Shown piece after piece: positions 24,063-32,181 of a DNA stretch of 49,814 bases. A program made the position numbers and the translations under genes. A model generated the notes under the pieces. That model ran no database searches and was not told where the DNA came from. It saw only the letters and a list, made by a program, of their open reading frames with translations. The first letter of the stretch is position 1, and each line of letters opens with the position of its first letter. Source of the stretch: CALARM01 sp964431735 (GTDB lineage Bacteria > Vulcanimicrobiota > SpSt-956 > JAKJGF01); contig CAYSLJ010000032.1 of the NCBI GenBank assembly GCA_964431735.1, positions 1 to 49,814 on the forward strand, written 5' to 3'.

Positions 24063-25618
24063 AATTTCCTCCAGTTTCCTTCACAGCAATCGAATAAATG
24101 CTCGCCGGGGCCGTCTGTGCCCGGCATGTATTTTACTACAGGAGGCTCGTTTTTTGTTTCCCATAAATTTATTATCGGTTCCACAATGTTCCATGTAGCC
24201 TCGATTTCATCGAATCTCGGGAAAAGTGTGGCATCTCCTCTGATTACATCTAAAAGCAATCGTTCATATGCTTCGGGAAGACGTTTGCCGAAGGATGATT
24301 TATAGCCGAAATCCATCTTTACCGGCTGAAGCAAAAAGTCAACTCCCGGCCTTTTTGCCGAAAAAACCAGTGATATCTGTTCGTCAGGTTGAACACGAAA
24401 AACAATTACGTTCGGCTCTGCTCTGATAATATCACATACATCTCCTTCACATTCTACAGTTCTGAAGAAATTAAGGGGAGGTGTTTTAAATTGAACGGCT
24501 ATTTCAGTGAGCCTTCTTTTCAGTCTTTTTCCTGTTCTCATATAAAAAGGAACTCCTGACCATCGCCAGTTGTCTATATAAAGCTGCATCGCCACATAGG
24601 TTTCTGTGCTTGAAGCAGGAACAACGCCTGTTTCTTCAAGGTAAGATTTTACTGTTTCTCCGTTGATTGTTCCCCCTTCATACTGTCCCCTGACAACCAT
24701 ATTTTTTACACAGCATTCAGTAAAAGGTCTGATGCTTTTAAACAGTTTCACTTTTTCGTCTCTCAGAGCTTTGGCTTCAAAGGAATGAGGCGGCTCAAGG
24801 GCTACCAGGGCCAGAAGCTGCATACCATGATTCTGTATTATATCTCTTATGGCACCATTTTTATCGTAATAACCACCTCTTCTTCCTTCCATGCCGAGAG
24901 TTTCTGCCACTGTAATCTGTACATGGTCTATATATTTACTGTTAAAAATCGGTTCGAAAATAGAATTGCCGAAACGAAAAGACAGTATATTCTGAACTGT
25001 TTCTTTTCCCAGATAGTGATCGATTCTGTAAATCTGATCTTCCGAAAGATACCTGGCCAGTTTTCTGTTCAGTTCTGTTGCCGATTTAATATTATGGCCG
25101 AATGGTTTTTCTATGACCACTCTGGTCCAGATATCGCTGTAACCGTCACTGATTAATCCGCAGAAAGACAGATTCTCCACTACAGGGTAGAAAAATTTCG
25201 GATCACAGGCAAGATAATATATTTTATTCCAGTTCATTCCTTTCTCTTCCAGAAATTCTTTGAGTGATGAATAATCAGAAGGGCTATCGAAATTTCCAGG
25301 ATGATAATGGATCTTTTCTCTGTATTGTTTCCAGAGTTCTTCATCAAATTCTCCGGCAAGAACGGTCTTTGCCATGTCTTCTATTTCACTGCGAAATTCT
25401 TCATCTGATTTTACACTTCTGGCAAAACCTGTAATAGTTATATTTTCCGGAAGCATTTTCTCTTTGAATAAATTAAACAATGCCGGCATGAGTTTCCTTT
25501 TTGTAAGATCGCCGCTTGCGCCGAAGATCACTATTGAAACAGGTATATTGCCTCCTGAAAAATGGTGAAGAATTTTTCCTGTTTCTATATTCTTCTCTTT
25601 ACAGTTACATTTATCCAT
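24059..25618 (-). CDS. zwf: Glucose-6-phosphate 1-dehydrogenase
   Basis: The ATG at 25618 lies 9 nt after AAGGAG; an in-frame ATG three codons upstream is too close. The 519 residues are near the usual 480-515. VIFGASGDLTKRKLMPALFNL (split here: VIFGASGDLTKRK then LMPALFNL) is the NADP-binding GASGDL motif. RIDHYLGKETVQN carries the catalytic His and substrate Lys, and GVPFYMRTGKRLKRR is a conserved C-terminal motif. It oxidises G6P to 6-phosphogluconolactone, producing NADPH. The N-terminus has an odd Cys-containing CNCKEKN extension. It follows gnd by about 55 bp, including a heptamer array, so they may be co-transcribed. Confidence 0.95.
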   Translation of the reverse strand: MDKCNCKEKNIETGKILHHFSGGNIPVSIVIFGASGDLTKRKLMPALFNLFKEKMLPENITITGFARSVKSDEEFRSEIEDMAKTVLAGEFDEELWKQYREKIHYHPGNFDSPSDYSSLKEFLEEKGMNWNKIYYLACDPKFFYPVVENLSFCGLISDGYSDIWTRVVIEKPFGHNIKSATELNRKLARYLSEDQIYRIDHYLGKETVQNILSFRFGNSIFEPIFNSKYIDHVQITVAETLGMEGRRGGYYDKNGAIRDIIQNHGMQLLALVALEPPHSFEAKALRDEKVKLFKSIRPFTECCVKNMVVRGQYEGGTINGETVKSYLEETGVVPASSTETYVAMQLYIDNWRWSGVPFYMRTGKRLKRRLTEIAVQFKTPPLNFFRTVECEGDVCDIIRAEPNVIVFRVQPDEQISLVFSAKRPGVDFLLQPVKMDFGYKSSFGKRLPEAYERLLLDVIRGDATLFPRFDEIEATWNIVEPIINLWETKNEPPVVKYMPGTDGPGEHLFDCCEGNWRKL

Positions 25619-25640
25619 AATATTCATCTCCTTATTGCTT

Positions 25641-25672
25641 CGTGACGCGTAACGCGTAACGCGTTACGCGAG
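25641..25672 (+). repeat. Heptamer array between gnd and zwf
   Basis: CGTGACG, CGTAACG, CGTAACG, CGTTACG, CGAGG. The array ends one base before the gnd stop codon at 25674, so it abuts the gene. Confidence 0.75.
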
Positions 25673-25673
25673 G

Positions 25674-27071
25674 TTACATCCATTGATGATGAAATGTCCC
25701 TTCTCTGTCAGTTCTCTCAAAGGTATGGGCACCGAAATAATCCCTCTGAGCCTGCAGGAGATTGGCAGGTAATCGTTCCGACCTGTAGGAATCATAATAT
25801 TCAAGAGAAGATGCAGTGCCCGGACACGGAACGCCACACATGACAGTTTCTGCCACTCTCCACCGCCAGTTACGGTGTTTCTCATTGAGTATCCTGTTGA
25901 AATATTCATCCATATATAAATTTTCCAGGTAAGGATTTTTAAGAAAAGCCTGTTTTATAGGTTCCAGAAGGGTTGATCTTATTATACAGCCTCCTTTCCA
26001 TATCTGGGCTATTTCATGTAATTTCAGATTATAATTGTACTCTTTTGATGCTGCAGACAACATGGTCATACCCTGGGCATAGGATGTTATTTTAGAACAG
26101 AGAAGGCTGTCATAAACTGCTTCAATCATTTTATGCCTGTCACCTTTAAATGTTTCTGACGGCCCTTTCAGGAACTGTGAAGCTTTAATTCTCTCGGATT
26201 TGAAAGAAGATATATTTCTGCCCATGACTGCCGTGTCGATCACAGATACGGGAACCCCCAGATCAAGAGCTGCCTGGGATGTCCATTTCCCTGTACCTTT
26301 CTGGCCCGCTTTGTCCAGAATAATATCTACCATTGGTTTTCCTGTTTCTTCGTCCGTAACTCCGAGTATATCGGCAGTAATATCTATAAGATAGGAATTC
26401 AGTTCACTTTCTTTCCATTTAAGAAAAATTTCTCTTATTTCTTCAAGACCCAGCATAAGGCCATGCCGTAAAAAATCATAGGCTTCTGCAATGAGCTGCA
26501 TATCACCGTATTCAATGCCGTTATGAACCATTTTTACAAAATGTCCTGAAGAACCTGAACCTGTATAGGCACAGCAGGGAATACCATCGACTTTAGCAGA
26601 AATATCTAAAAATATATTTTTTACCTCTTCCCAGGCCTGTTCATTTCCCCCCGGCATAATACATGGCCCTTTTAATGCACCTTCTTCTCCTCCGCTTACG
26701 CCTGTGCCGAGATAAAGCATCCCCCTTTTCTCTATATCTTCAATCCTTCTGTTCGTATCGGTAAAGTGAGAATTTCCTCCGTCAATAATAATATCTCCTT
26801 TATCAAGATATTTAAGAAGTTCTTCTATATTGTCATCTACAGGTTTCCCCGCTTTGACCATTATCATGATTTTCCGGGGTTTATCCAGCATATTCACAAG
26901 CTCTTCTATGGAAAAAGCAGGTTTTATATTTTTCCCGGCGGCTCTGTTTTTCATGAATTCCTCTGTCTTTGAAGAGGTTCTGTTATAGACTGCCACAGAA
27001 TAACCGCGGCTTTCCATATTTAATACGAGATTCTGTCCCATCACTGCAAGACCGATAAGACCGATGTTCAT
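25674..27071 (-). CDS. gnd: 6-phosphogluconate dehydrogenase, decarboxylating
   Basis: The ATG at 27071 follows GAGGTGAATATA; a GTG three codons upstream is part of the Shine-Dalgarno. The 465 residues match the long-form (NADP) enzyme. IGLIGLAVMGQNLVLNM is the nucleotide-binding motif (GLAVMGxNL), YLGTGVSGGEEGALKGP the substrate loop, and GSSGHFVKMVHNGIEYGDMQ carries the catalytic Lys. KGTGKWTSQAALDLGVP is also conserved. It converts 6-phosphogluconate to ribulose-5-phosphate with NADPH. With zwf it gives an oxidative pentose-phosphate branch that could supply reductant to the thiol systems; no lactonase gene is seen nearby. Confidence 0.96.
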   Translation of the reverse strand: MNIGLIGLAVMGQNLVLNMESRGYSVAVYNRTSSKTEEFMKNRAAGKNIKPAFSIEELVNMLDKPRKIMIMVKAGKPVDDNIEELLKYLDKGDIIIDGGNSHFTDTNRRIEDIEKRGMLYLGTGVSGGEEGALKGPCIMPGGNEQAWEEVKNIFLDISAKVDGIPCCAYTGSGSSGHFVKMVHNGIEYGDMQLIAEAYDFLRHGLMLGLEEIREIFLKWKESELNSYLIDITADILGVTDEETGKPMVDIILDKAGQKGTGKWTSQAALDLGVPVSVIDTAVMGRNISSFKSERIKASQFLKGPSETFKGDRHKMIEAVYDSLLCSKITSYAQGMTMLSAASKEYNYNLKLHEIAQIWKGGCIIRSTLLEPIKQAFLKNPYLENLYMDEYFNRILNEKHRNWRWRVAETVMCGVPCPGTASSLEYYDSYRSERLPANLLQAQRDYFGAHTFERTDREGTFHHQWM

Positions 27072-27120
27072 TATATTCACCTCATTAAATTATAGTTATT
27101 TTCATAACAACAACCATGCG

Positions 27121-27170
27121 ACGTATGAGAATTTATTCCTCGCGTCACGCGTTACGCGTCACGCGTCACG
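27121..27170 (-). repeat. Partial composite repeat family B
   Basis: CGTATGAGAATTTATTCCTC is followed by four heptamers (CGTCACG, CGTTACG, CGTCACG, CGTCACG). It matches the left end and array of the element at 3194-3287, but the hairpin part is missing. Confidence 0.65.
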
Positions 27171-27245
27171 AATTATTTTAATTCTGTATTTTTTTCAAAA
27201 ATTCAACATAGAAGAATGAAAATCCTTTCTGTTTTATAATCCATA

Positions 27246-27291
27246 TTGCACTCGAAGAAAAAATATGTTATCATTACATTAAGAATGTAAT
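27246..27291 (+). promoter_or_regulatory. vapBC promoter with operator dyad
   Basis: TTGCAC (27246-27251), a 17-bp spacer and TATCAT (27269-27274). The perfect dyad ATTACATT-AAG-AATGTAAT (27273-27291) overlaps the -10 box and start region, as expected for a ribbon-helix-helix antitoxin autorepressor. GGAGGT precedes the ATG at 27310. Confidence 0.7.
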
Positions 27292-27309
27292 CATGGAGGT
27301 AGATTTTTT

Positions 27310-27558
27310 ATGATTCGAACACAGATTCAATTAACTGAAGAACAGTCTCAGGCTTTAAAAGACATGTCTGTGAGAAAGCAGGAGTCTATTTCAGAACTTA
27401 TAAGAAAAGCTGTAGATATGTTGCTTCAGTCCAGCCCTGATATTACTGTTGAAGAGAAGAGGCAGAGGGCGATTGCTGCGACAGGTACTCTCAGGAGCGG
27501 CATAAAAGATTTAGCTGTAAACCATGATAAATATTTAGCCGGGGGGTATGGACAATGA
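27310..27558 (+). CDS. Ribbon-helix-helix antitoxin (VapB-type)
   Basis: The 82-residue protein has an N-terminal ribbon-helix-helix domain: IRTQIQLTEEQSQALKDMS forms the beta-strand and first helix, and ESISELIRKAVDMLL the second helix. The C-terminal tail (VEEKRQRAIAATGTLRSG and beyond) is the likely toxin-wrapping part. The TGA stop overlaps the ATG of the PIN toxin by 4 nt, so the pair is translationally coupled. It should bind the dyad in its promoter and neutralise the partner ribonuclease. Confidence 0.9.
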   Translation: MIRTQIQLTEEQSQALKDMSVRKQESISELIRKAVDMLLQSSPDITVEEKRQRAIAATGTLRSGIKDLAVNHDKYLAGGYGQ

Positions 27559-27953
27559 TTTTTATTGATACTTCGGCTTTTATTTCTATTTTAGATATGG
27601 ATGATGATAATCATGAAAGATCAGGCAAAATCTGGAAAGATCTGGTTTTATCCGGTGAATGTTTGATCTGCACCAATTATATACTTGTTGAGACTATTTC
27701 ATTGCTTCAGAGCCGTTTCGGTATAAAAGGAGTCAGAAATTTCCAGGGCAATATTGTACCCATTATGGTTATTGAATGGGTCGATTCCTTTACCCATGAA
27801 CTGGCAACAACAGGATTACTTTCTGCCAATAGAAAAGAATTGAGTTTCGTAGACTGTATAAGTTTTACCGTAATGAGGAAACTCTCTATCACATCGGCTT
27901 TTGCCTTTGATCATCATTTTAAGGAACAGGGATTTTTCTCTGTTGTTGATTGA
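27555..27953 (+). CDS. vapC: PIN-domain ribonuclease toxin (VapC-type)
   Basis: The 132-residue PIN-domain protein has the acidic active-site quartet: Asp in FIDTSAFISIL (residue about 5), Glu in TNYILVETISLL (about 45), Asp in LSFVDCISF (about 102), and a final Asp in AFDHHF (about 122). VapC toxins cut tRNA or rRNA when released from the antitoxin. It overlaps the antitoxin gene by 4 nt, and its stop lies only 4 bp before the HIT gene. All catalytic acids are present, so it is probably active. Confidence 0.92.
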   Translation: MIFIDTSAFISILDMDDDNHERSGKIWKDLVLSGECLICTNYILVETISLLQSRFGIKGVRNFQGNIVPIMVIEWVDSFTHELATTGLLSANRKELSFVDCISFTVMRKLSITSAFAFDHHFKEQGFFSVVD

Positions 27954-27957
27954 AATT

Positions 27958-28335
27958 ATGAAATATAAAGAATGTCCTTTCTGTAATCACAGGGAAGAAG
28001 AAGCAGTTTTAAAAAATGACCTTTCTTTTGCAAGATTTGATAAATATCCTGTAAGTAAAGGTCATTTACTTGTCATACCATGGAGGCATTTTGAGAATTA
28101 TTTTGATGCCACAACGGAAGAAAAAATTGCCATTATAAAGCTTATAGATGAAGCAAAGATTTTGCTGGATGAAAAATTCAGACCCGATGGTTATAACATA
28201 GGAGTAAATGTCGGTATCCCGGCAGGACAGAGTGTTATGCATCTCCATGTTCATGTCATTCCACGCTATAAAGGGGATATGGAAAATCCTAAAGGCGGCG
28301 TCAGGGGAGTTCTTCCCGGGAAAAGGGCTTATTGA
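27958..28335 (+). CDS. HIT-family nucleotide hydrolase/transferase
   Basis: The ATG at 27958 gives 125 residues; the longer frame from 27901 overlaps the toxin gene. The N-terminus YKECPFCNHREEE has a CxxC pair usual in HIT proteins. Residues about 28-48 read FDKYPVSKGHLLVIPWRHF, and the histidine triad is MHLHVHVIPRYKGD near residue 97. Such proteins hydrolyse Ap4A or adenylylated substrates. It is directly downstream of the vapBC pair without its own clear promoter, so it may be carried on the same transcript. Confidence 0.92.
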   Translation: MKYKECPFCNHREEEAVLKNDLSFARFDKYPVSKGHLLVIPWRHFENYFDATTEEKIAIIKLIDEAKILLDEKFRPDGYNIGVNVGIPAGQSVMHLHVHVIPRYKGDMENPKGGVRGVLPGKRAY

Positions 28336-28389
28336 GTTTTAGATAATGGTTAAAACCTGAAATAACTACATCATATTTGCAGTTTATAT

Positions 28390-28419
28390 CGTGACGCGTC
28401 ACGCGTCACGCGTCACGCG
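28390..28419 (-). repeat. Heptamer array
   Basis: CGTGACG followed by three CGTCACG units and CGAGGA. It lies between the HIT gene and the hybrid kinase. Confidence 0.75.
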
Positions 28420-28526
28420 AGGATAATAATCGTTCTAATAATTTGCCATAGTTATTTTTCTTACAGTCTTAAGTGAAAAATTTTATGTTCCCCGGGTAAA
28501 TATAAGTTTCTATGGAGAAGGAAATA

Positions 28527-31316
28527 ATGAGAGATGAGGAAAAAACAAAAGAAGAACTTATAAATGAACTGAAAGATTTACGTCTCAGAAATGCCGGCCT
28601 TATAGCGGATAATGAAAAACTCGGAGAAGAAATCATCGAACTCGGACAGGCAAAAGATACGTTGCTGGCAAATGATCAACAGTTGCGTGCCATCATTGAT
28701 AATGCCGAAGAGGTTATTTATACACTCTCCTGGACAGGTGAGTTTATCTTCGTTTCTCCTGCATGGACTCATATTATAGGTCATCCTGTAAATGAAGTCA
28801 TTGGCAAAAATTTTGCTCCTTTTGTCCATCCTGACGATGTGGAAACATGTTATAATTTCCTCCGCCTTGTATATACTACCGGCCTGCCTCAGAGAGGTGT
28901 GGAATACCGTGTGAAAACTACCGGAGGTGACTGGGTATGGTTTACCTCTGCAGGTACCGCCATTAAAGATGACTGCGGCAACTTTCTCTATTATATGGGG
29001 GTTGCCCTGAATATAACTGAACATAAAAGAAGCGAAGAAGAACTGACCTTCAGAAATCTCATTTTATCTACGCAGCAGGAAACTGCTATAGACGGAATTC
29101 TCGTTATCGGCAAAGAAGCCAGTATTCTTTCATATAATCAGAAATTTGCTTCCATGTGGGGTATCCCTGAAGAGATTCTTAACAGAAAATCAGATGAACT
29201 TGCCCTGAATGCAGTTCTTGATAAATTACCTGATCCGGAACAATTTTTGATAAAAGTGAACTATCTTTATGCGCATACAGAAGAAACCAGTTTTGATGAG
29301 ATTTTACTGAAAGACGGACGAATTTTTGAGCGTTATTCGGCACCTATGATAGGCTCTGACGGCATATACAGGGGAAGAGTCTGGTATTTCCGGGATATTA
29401 CGGAACGAAGACGTGTCGAAATGGAACTTCAGAAAGAGTCATCAACTCTGCGGGATTTCATAGAACTCAACCCTTATTCCATACAGTTACTCGATAGAAA
29501 CGGATTTACTATAAAAGCCAACAGATCTCTTATAGAGTTATTCGGTGCCGTACCTCCTCCCGATTATACAGTTTTCGATGATCCTGTAATTCTTAATAAG
29601 GGACTGCAGAAGGATTTATACCGTGTTCTCGACGGTGAGATTGTCTACTTTCCGGAATTTCATTATAATGTCCGTCAACTCGGCCCGGATTTCCCTGATA
29701 CGCCTCTGTGGATTCGTGTGATCGCCTTCCCTATATTCGGTCAGGACGGAAAAGTGGAAAATTTTGCATTGATGCACGAAAATGTTACAGAACGTAAACT
29801 TGCAGAGGAGAGATTACGCCTTTTTCAAGAATCTGTTGAAAGTTCATTTGATGCTATAGGTATGTCAAATCTCTACGGAAAACATTTTTACCAGAACAGA
29901 GCATTTTCTGATTTGTTTGGTCATATTAACGAAAATTCCCCTGCCTCTGTTTATGTAGATGAACATACAGGTAAAGAAGTATTCGATACTATTATGGCAG
30001 GAGGCCAGTGGGCAGGGGAAGTTGAAATGTATTCAAAGGACAGGAGCATATTAAATATTTTTTTACGGGCCTACGCAAGTAAAGATGCCGAAGGGCAGGT
30101 AACCAATCTTGTTGGTATTCACAGTGATATTACACAGCATAAGAAGATTGAGAAAGAGCGCCACAATATGGAATTACAGCTTCTGCAGGCCCAGAAAATA
30201 GAATCTATCGGCCGTCTGGCCGGTGGTCTGGCCCATGATTTCAACAATATGCTCATGGTAATTTTCTTCCACATAGGAGAGGCTCTGGCTCAGATTTCTC
30301 TGGATAATCCTGTATATAAAGATCTGGAAGCAATTAATAAGGCATCCAGACGGTCTGCCAATCTTATAAGGCAACTTCTGGCATTTGCCCGTCAGCAGAC
30401 AGTCAGTCCCAGGGTAATAGACCTGAATGAGATAGTTGGTGACATGTTCAGGATGCTGCGCCGCCTCATAGGAGAGGATATTGAACTTCAGTGGAAACCT
30501 TCCGCCGGGCTGTGGTATGTGAAGGTTGACCCGGTGCAAATAGATCAGATTCTTGCCAATCTCTGTGTTAATGCCCGTGACTCTATTTCAGATACAGGCA
30601 GGATTACCATCGAAACGGGAAATGTTACTTTTGACGATGCTTATTGTTCCCTTCATGCCGGTTATATACCGGGTGATTACGTAATGCTTTCCGTAAGTGA
30701 CAACGGTTGCGGAATGGAAAAAGATGTTCTTGAACATATTTTCGAACCATTTTTTACCACCAAGGAAATAGGGAAAGGTACAGGACTGGGACTGGCCACG
30801 GTATACGGTATAGTCATACAGAACAATGGTTTCATACATGTTGATAGCGAGCCCGGTAAAGGAACAATTTTCAATATATATCTGCCCCGCCTTTCTGAAG
30901 AAAGTGTGAATACAGGTGAAATACAGAGAAAAGAAGCCGGAAAAAGCGCTGGAGAAACAGTGCTCCTGGTAGAAGATGAACTGTCAGTAATGAATGTGAG
31001 CAGAATTATTCTTGAAAGTATTGGATATAAGGTGATTGCTGCAAATACACCGGAACAGGCGATAAACATGGCCAGAGAACACAGGGGAGAGATTCACCTC
31101 CTTCTTACAGATGTAGTTATGCCGGGTATGAATGGCCGTGAACTGGCAAAAAAAATAAAAGCCCTTTATCCGACTGTTAAACAACTGTTTATGTCGGGAT
31201 ATACGGCTGATATAATAGCAGACCACGGGGTACTGGATGAAGGAATACACTTCATAGAGAAACCTTTTACGAAGGATGAACTGGTAGATATAGTGAAAAT
31301 AGTAATGGGATCTTAA
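28527..31316 (+). CDS. Multi-PAS hybrid sensor histidine kinase with receiver domain
   Basis: The ATG at 28527 has AGAAGGAAATA upstream; an ATG five codons earlier lacks a Shine-Dalgarno. The product has 929 residues. A short coiled coil is followed by four PAS/PAC modules (about 50-170, 175-300, 305-430, 435-560); the first contains FIFVSPAWTHIIGHP and VEYRVKTTGGDWVW. The HisKA H-box is GRLAGGLAHDFNNML (about 580). HATPase motifs are NLCVNARDSI, SVSDNGCGM, and TKEIGKGTGLGLATV. The C-terminal receiver has LLVEDE, LLLTDVVMPGMNG and EKPFT. No membrane segment is present, so it senses something cytoplasmic. The sigma-54 regulator at 32182 is the nearest possible partner (inference). Confidence 0.93.
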   Translation: MRDEEKTKEELINELKDLRLRNAGLIADNEKLGEEIIELGQAKDTLLANDQQLRAIIDNAEEVIYTLSWTGEFIFVSPAWTHIIGHPVNEVIGKNFAPFVHPDDVETCYNFLRLVYTTGLPQRGVEYRVKTTGGDWVWFTSAGTAIKDDCGNFLYYMGVALNITEHKRSEEELTFRNLILSTQQETAIDGILVIGKEASILSYNQKFASMWGIPEEILNRKSDELALNAVLDKLPDPEQFLIKVNYLYAHTEETSFDEILLKDGRIFERYSAPMIGSDGIYRGRVWYFRDITERRRVEMELQKESSTLRDFIELNPYSIQLLDRNGFTIKANRSLIELFGAVPPPDYTVFDDPVILNKGLQKDLYRVLDGEIVYFPEFHYNVRQLGPDFPDTPLWIRVIAFPIFGQDGKVENFALMHENVTERKLAEERLRLFQESVESSFDAIGMSNLYGKHFYQNRAFSDLFGHINENSPASVYVDEHTGKEVFDTIMAGGQWAGEVEMYSKDRSILNIFLRAYASKDAEGQVTNLVGIHSDITQHKKIEKERHNMELQLLQAQKIESIGRLAGGLAHDFNNMLMVIFFHIGEALAQISLDNPVYKDLEAINKASRRSANLIRQLLAFARQQTVSPRVIDLNEIVGDMFRMLRRLIGEDIELQWKPSAGLWYVKVDPVQIDQILANLCVNARDSISDTGRITIETGNVTFDDAYCSLHAGYIPGDYVMLSVSDNGCGMEKDVLEHIFEPFFTTKEIGKGTGLGLATVYGIVIQNNGFIHVDSEPGKGTIFNIYLPRLSEESVNTGEIQRKEAGKSAGETVLLVEDELSVMNVSRIILESIGYKVIAANTPEQAINMAREHRGEIHLLLTDVVMPGMNGRELAKKIKALYPTVKQLFMSGYTADIIADHGVLDEGIHFIEKPFTKDELVDIVKIVMGS

Positions 31317-31322
31317 TAGAAA

Positions 31323-31380
31323 TGAGTCGTGAGTCGTGAGTCGTGAAAAGTAGGGGCGAACCACTGTGTTCGCCCGGTAC
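31323..31380 (+). repeat. Composite repeat family C, copy 3 (heptamers plus hairpin)
   Basis: TGAGTCG x3 and TGAAAAG start 7 bp after the kinase stop, in the same sense. GGGCGAAC-CACT-GTGTTCGCCC follows as an 8-bp-stem hairpin, then GGTAC. It could serve as the kinase terminator, although no T-run follows. Confidence 0.7.
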
Positions 31381-31390
31381 TCGCTGAAAC

Positions 31391-31458
31391 TACGCATCAC
31401 GCGTCACGCGTTACGCGTCACGAGAGCATATATGTATTATTTATGCTCACCTCAGTAA
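31391..31458 (-). repeat. Partial composite repeat family A
   Basis: Heptamers (GCATCACG, CGTCACG, CGTTACG, CGTCACG) are followed by GAGCATA...TATGCTC, a palindrome, and CACCTCAGTAA. Only one terminal arm of the family is present. It directly adjoins the structured region at 31462. Confidence 0.7.
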
Positions 31459-31461
31459 ATG

Positions 31462-31613
31462 GCCGCCTATGGGGGAGTCGAACCCGGGGGCACGATGCTG
31501 GCGCCCCTCTGCCTATCCTTACGGGACCCTGACCTGGATAGGCGGCTAATATCAGAAGTGGAGGGGATTACACCCTCTATCCGGAGCGTGCCGGAAAAAA
31601 CTTCTTCACTTCT
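31462..31613 (-). ncRNA. Candidate structured RNA, two stem-enclosed domains
   Basis: The region is much richer in G+C than its flanks and has no plausible ORF. On the minus strand, domain 1 is closed by AGAAGTG/CACTTCT (7 bp) and contains hairpins CCGG-CACGCT-CCGG and GAGGG-TGTAATC-CCCTC. Domain 2 is closed by GCCGCCTAT/ATAGGCGGC (9 bp) and contains GGGGCGC-CAGCATC-GTGCCCC and GGG-TTCGACT-CCC. The 5' strand GCCTATCC can pair instead with the internal GGATAGGC, giving two exclusive folds. It has a T-arm-like GGGTTCGACTCCC and an SRP-like CCAGGTCAGG with a GTAA loop, but neither a tRNA nor an SRP fold could be completed. The strand is inferred only from pairing and could be the other. Confidence 0.45.
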
Positions 31614-31746
31614 TACCTCATCTTCTCTCTGATTATATAATATCAGTTGTGAATATATTTGTAAGTGCCGTATGGCACATATGAAAATTTTCCCCTGATA
31701 TTATATAATATTATATTTTTTATATTTTGTGAAAAAAATACTTTAT

Positions 31747-31775
31747 TTGCTTATTTTGGTTTTTTATGTTATACT
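31747..31775 (+). promoter_or_regulatory. Promoter of the 55-residue protein gene
   Basis: TTGCTT (31747-31752), a 17-bp spacer and TATACT (31770-31775) lie about 50 bp upstream of the ATG at 31828. They fall inside the longer GTG-started frame, arguing for the internal ATG. Confidence 0.6.
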
Positions 31776-31827
31776 TGTATTGAAGGTTTACAGGCAAACT
31801 TACCGGGTGATAAAGGAGGGAATTATT

Positions 31828-31995
31828 ATGTCTCTTGAAGGTGCAAAGATAATTCTGGAAAGGCAGCAGACAGATATAGAGTTTAAAACACAGGAAGATG
31901 ATGAAAAAGATAAGGAAGAAAGAGCGAAGATCCTGAAAGAATTCGGATTTGGTATAGTAGATGGTTTAAAACCGGATTACTTGAAAAAATGTTAA
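31828..31995 (+). CDS. Small acidic protein of unknown function (55 residues)
   Basis: The ATG at 31828 has AAAGGAGGGAATTATT upstream; the longer frame from 31729 would cross a good promoter. The protein is soluble and highly charged: SLEGAKIILERQQTDIEFK, an acidic-basic stretch QEDDEKDKEERAK, then ILKEFGFGIVDGLKPDY and a terminal Lys-Lys-Cys. I recognise no family. The helical, charged composition suggests a small adaptor or regulator. It lies between the candidate RNA and the convergent sigma-54 regulator and seems to be monocistronic. Confidence 0.6.
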   Translation: MSLEGAKIILERQQTDIEFKTQEDDEKDKEERAKILKEFGFGIVDGLKPDYLKKC

Positions 31996-32059
31996 AATTA
32001 ATAAACTATTAAATTATTATTATGGTTAGGAATAGAATTTTATTAATTGTCTCTTTCCT

Positions 32060-32175
32060 CGCGTTACGCGTTACGCGTTACGTGTCACGATTTAATATAT
32101 TTGAGAGAGTTATTTAATTGTCGTTCCTTAATAGCTGAGAGTTGAGAGTTTAATGTTAATTTCAACGCTCAACCT
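32060..32175. repeat. Two heptamer arrays between convergent genes
   Basis: CGTTACG units with one CGTGTCACG end at about 32089. A second block (32139-32175) has TGAGAGT, TGAGAGT and, 18 bp on, the complement CGCTCAACC, giving a stem-loop like the one at 6545-6608. It lies 7 bp before the sigma-54 regulator's stop and may end that transcript. Confidence 0.6.
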
Positions 32176-32181
32176 TCTGCT

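Noticed and set aside
27901..27957. Upstream extension of the HIT protein
   Set aside because: It overlaps the PIN toxin in another frame, and the ATG at 27958 begins exactly at the conserved HIT N-terminus.
31462..31546. A tRNA (possibly tRNA-Sec) or SRP RNA in the structured region
   Set aside because: The T-arm-like hairpin has only three pairs, no anticodon arm could be drawn, and the SRP-like core needs several insertions.
31729..31827. GTG-started N-terminal extension of the 55-residue protein
   Set aside because: It crosses a good promoter and the internal ATG has a much better Shine-Dalgarno.
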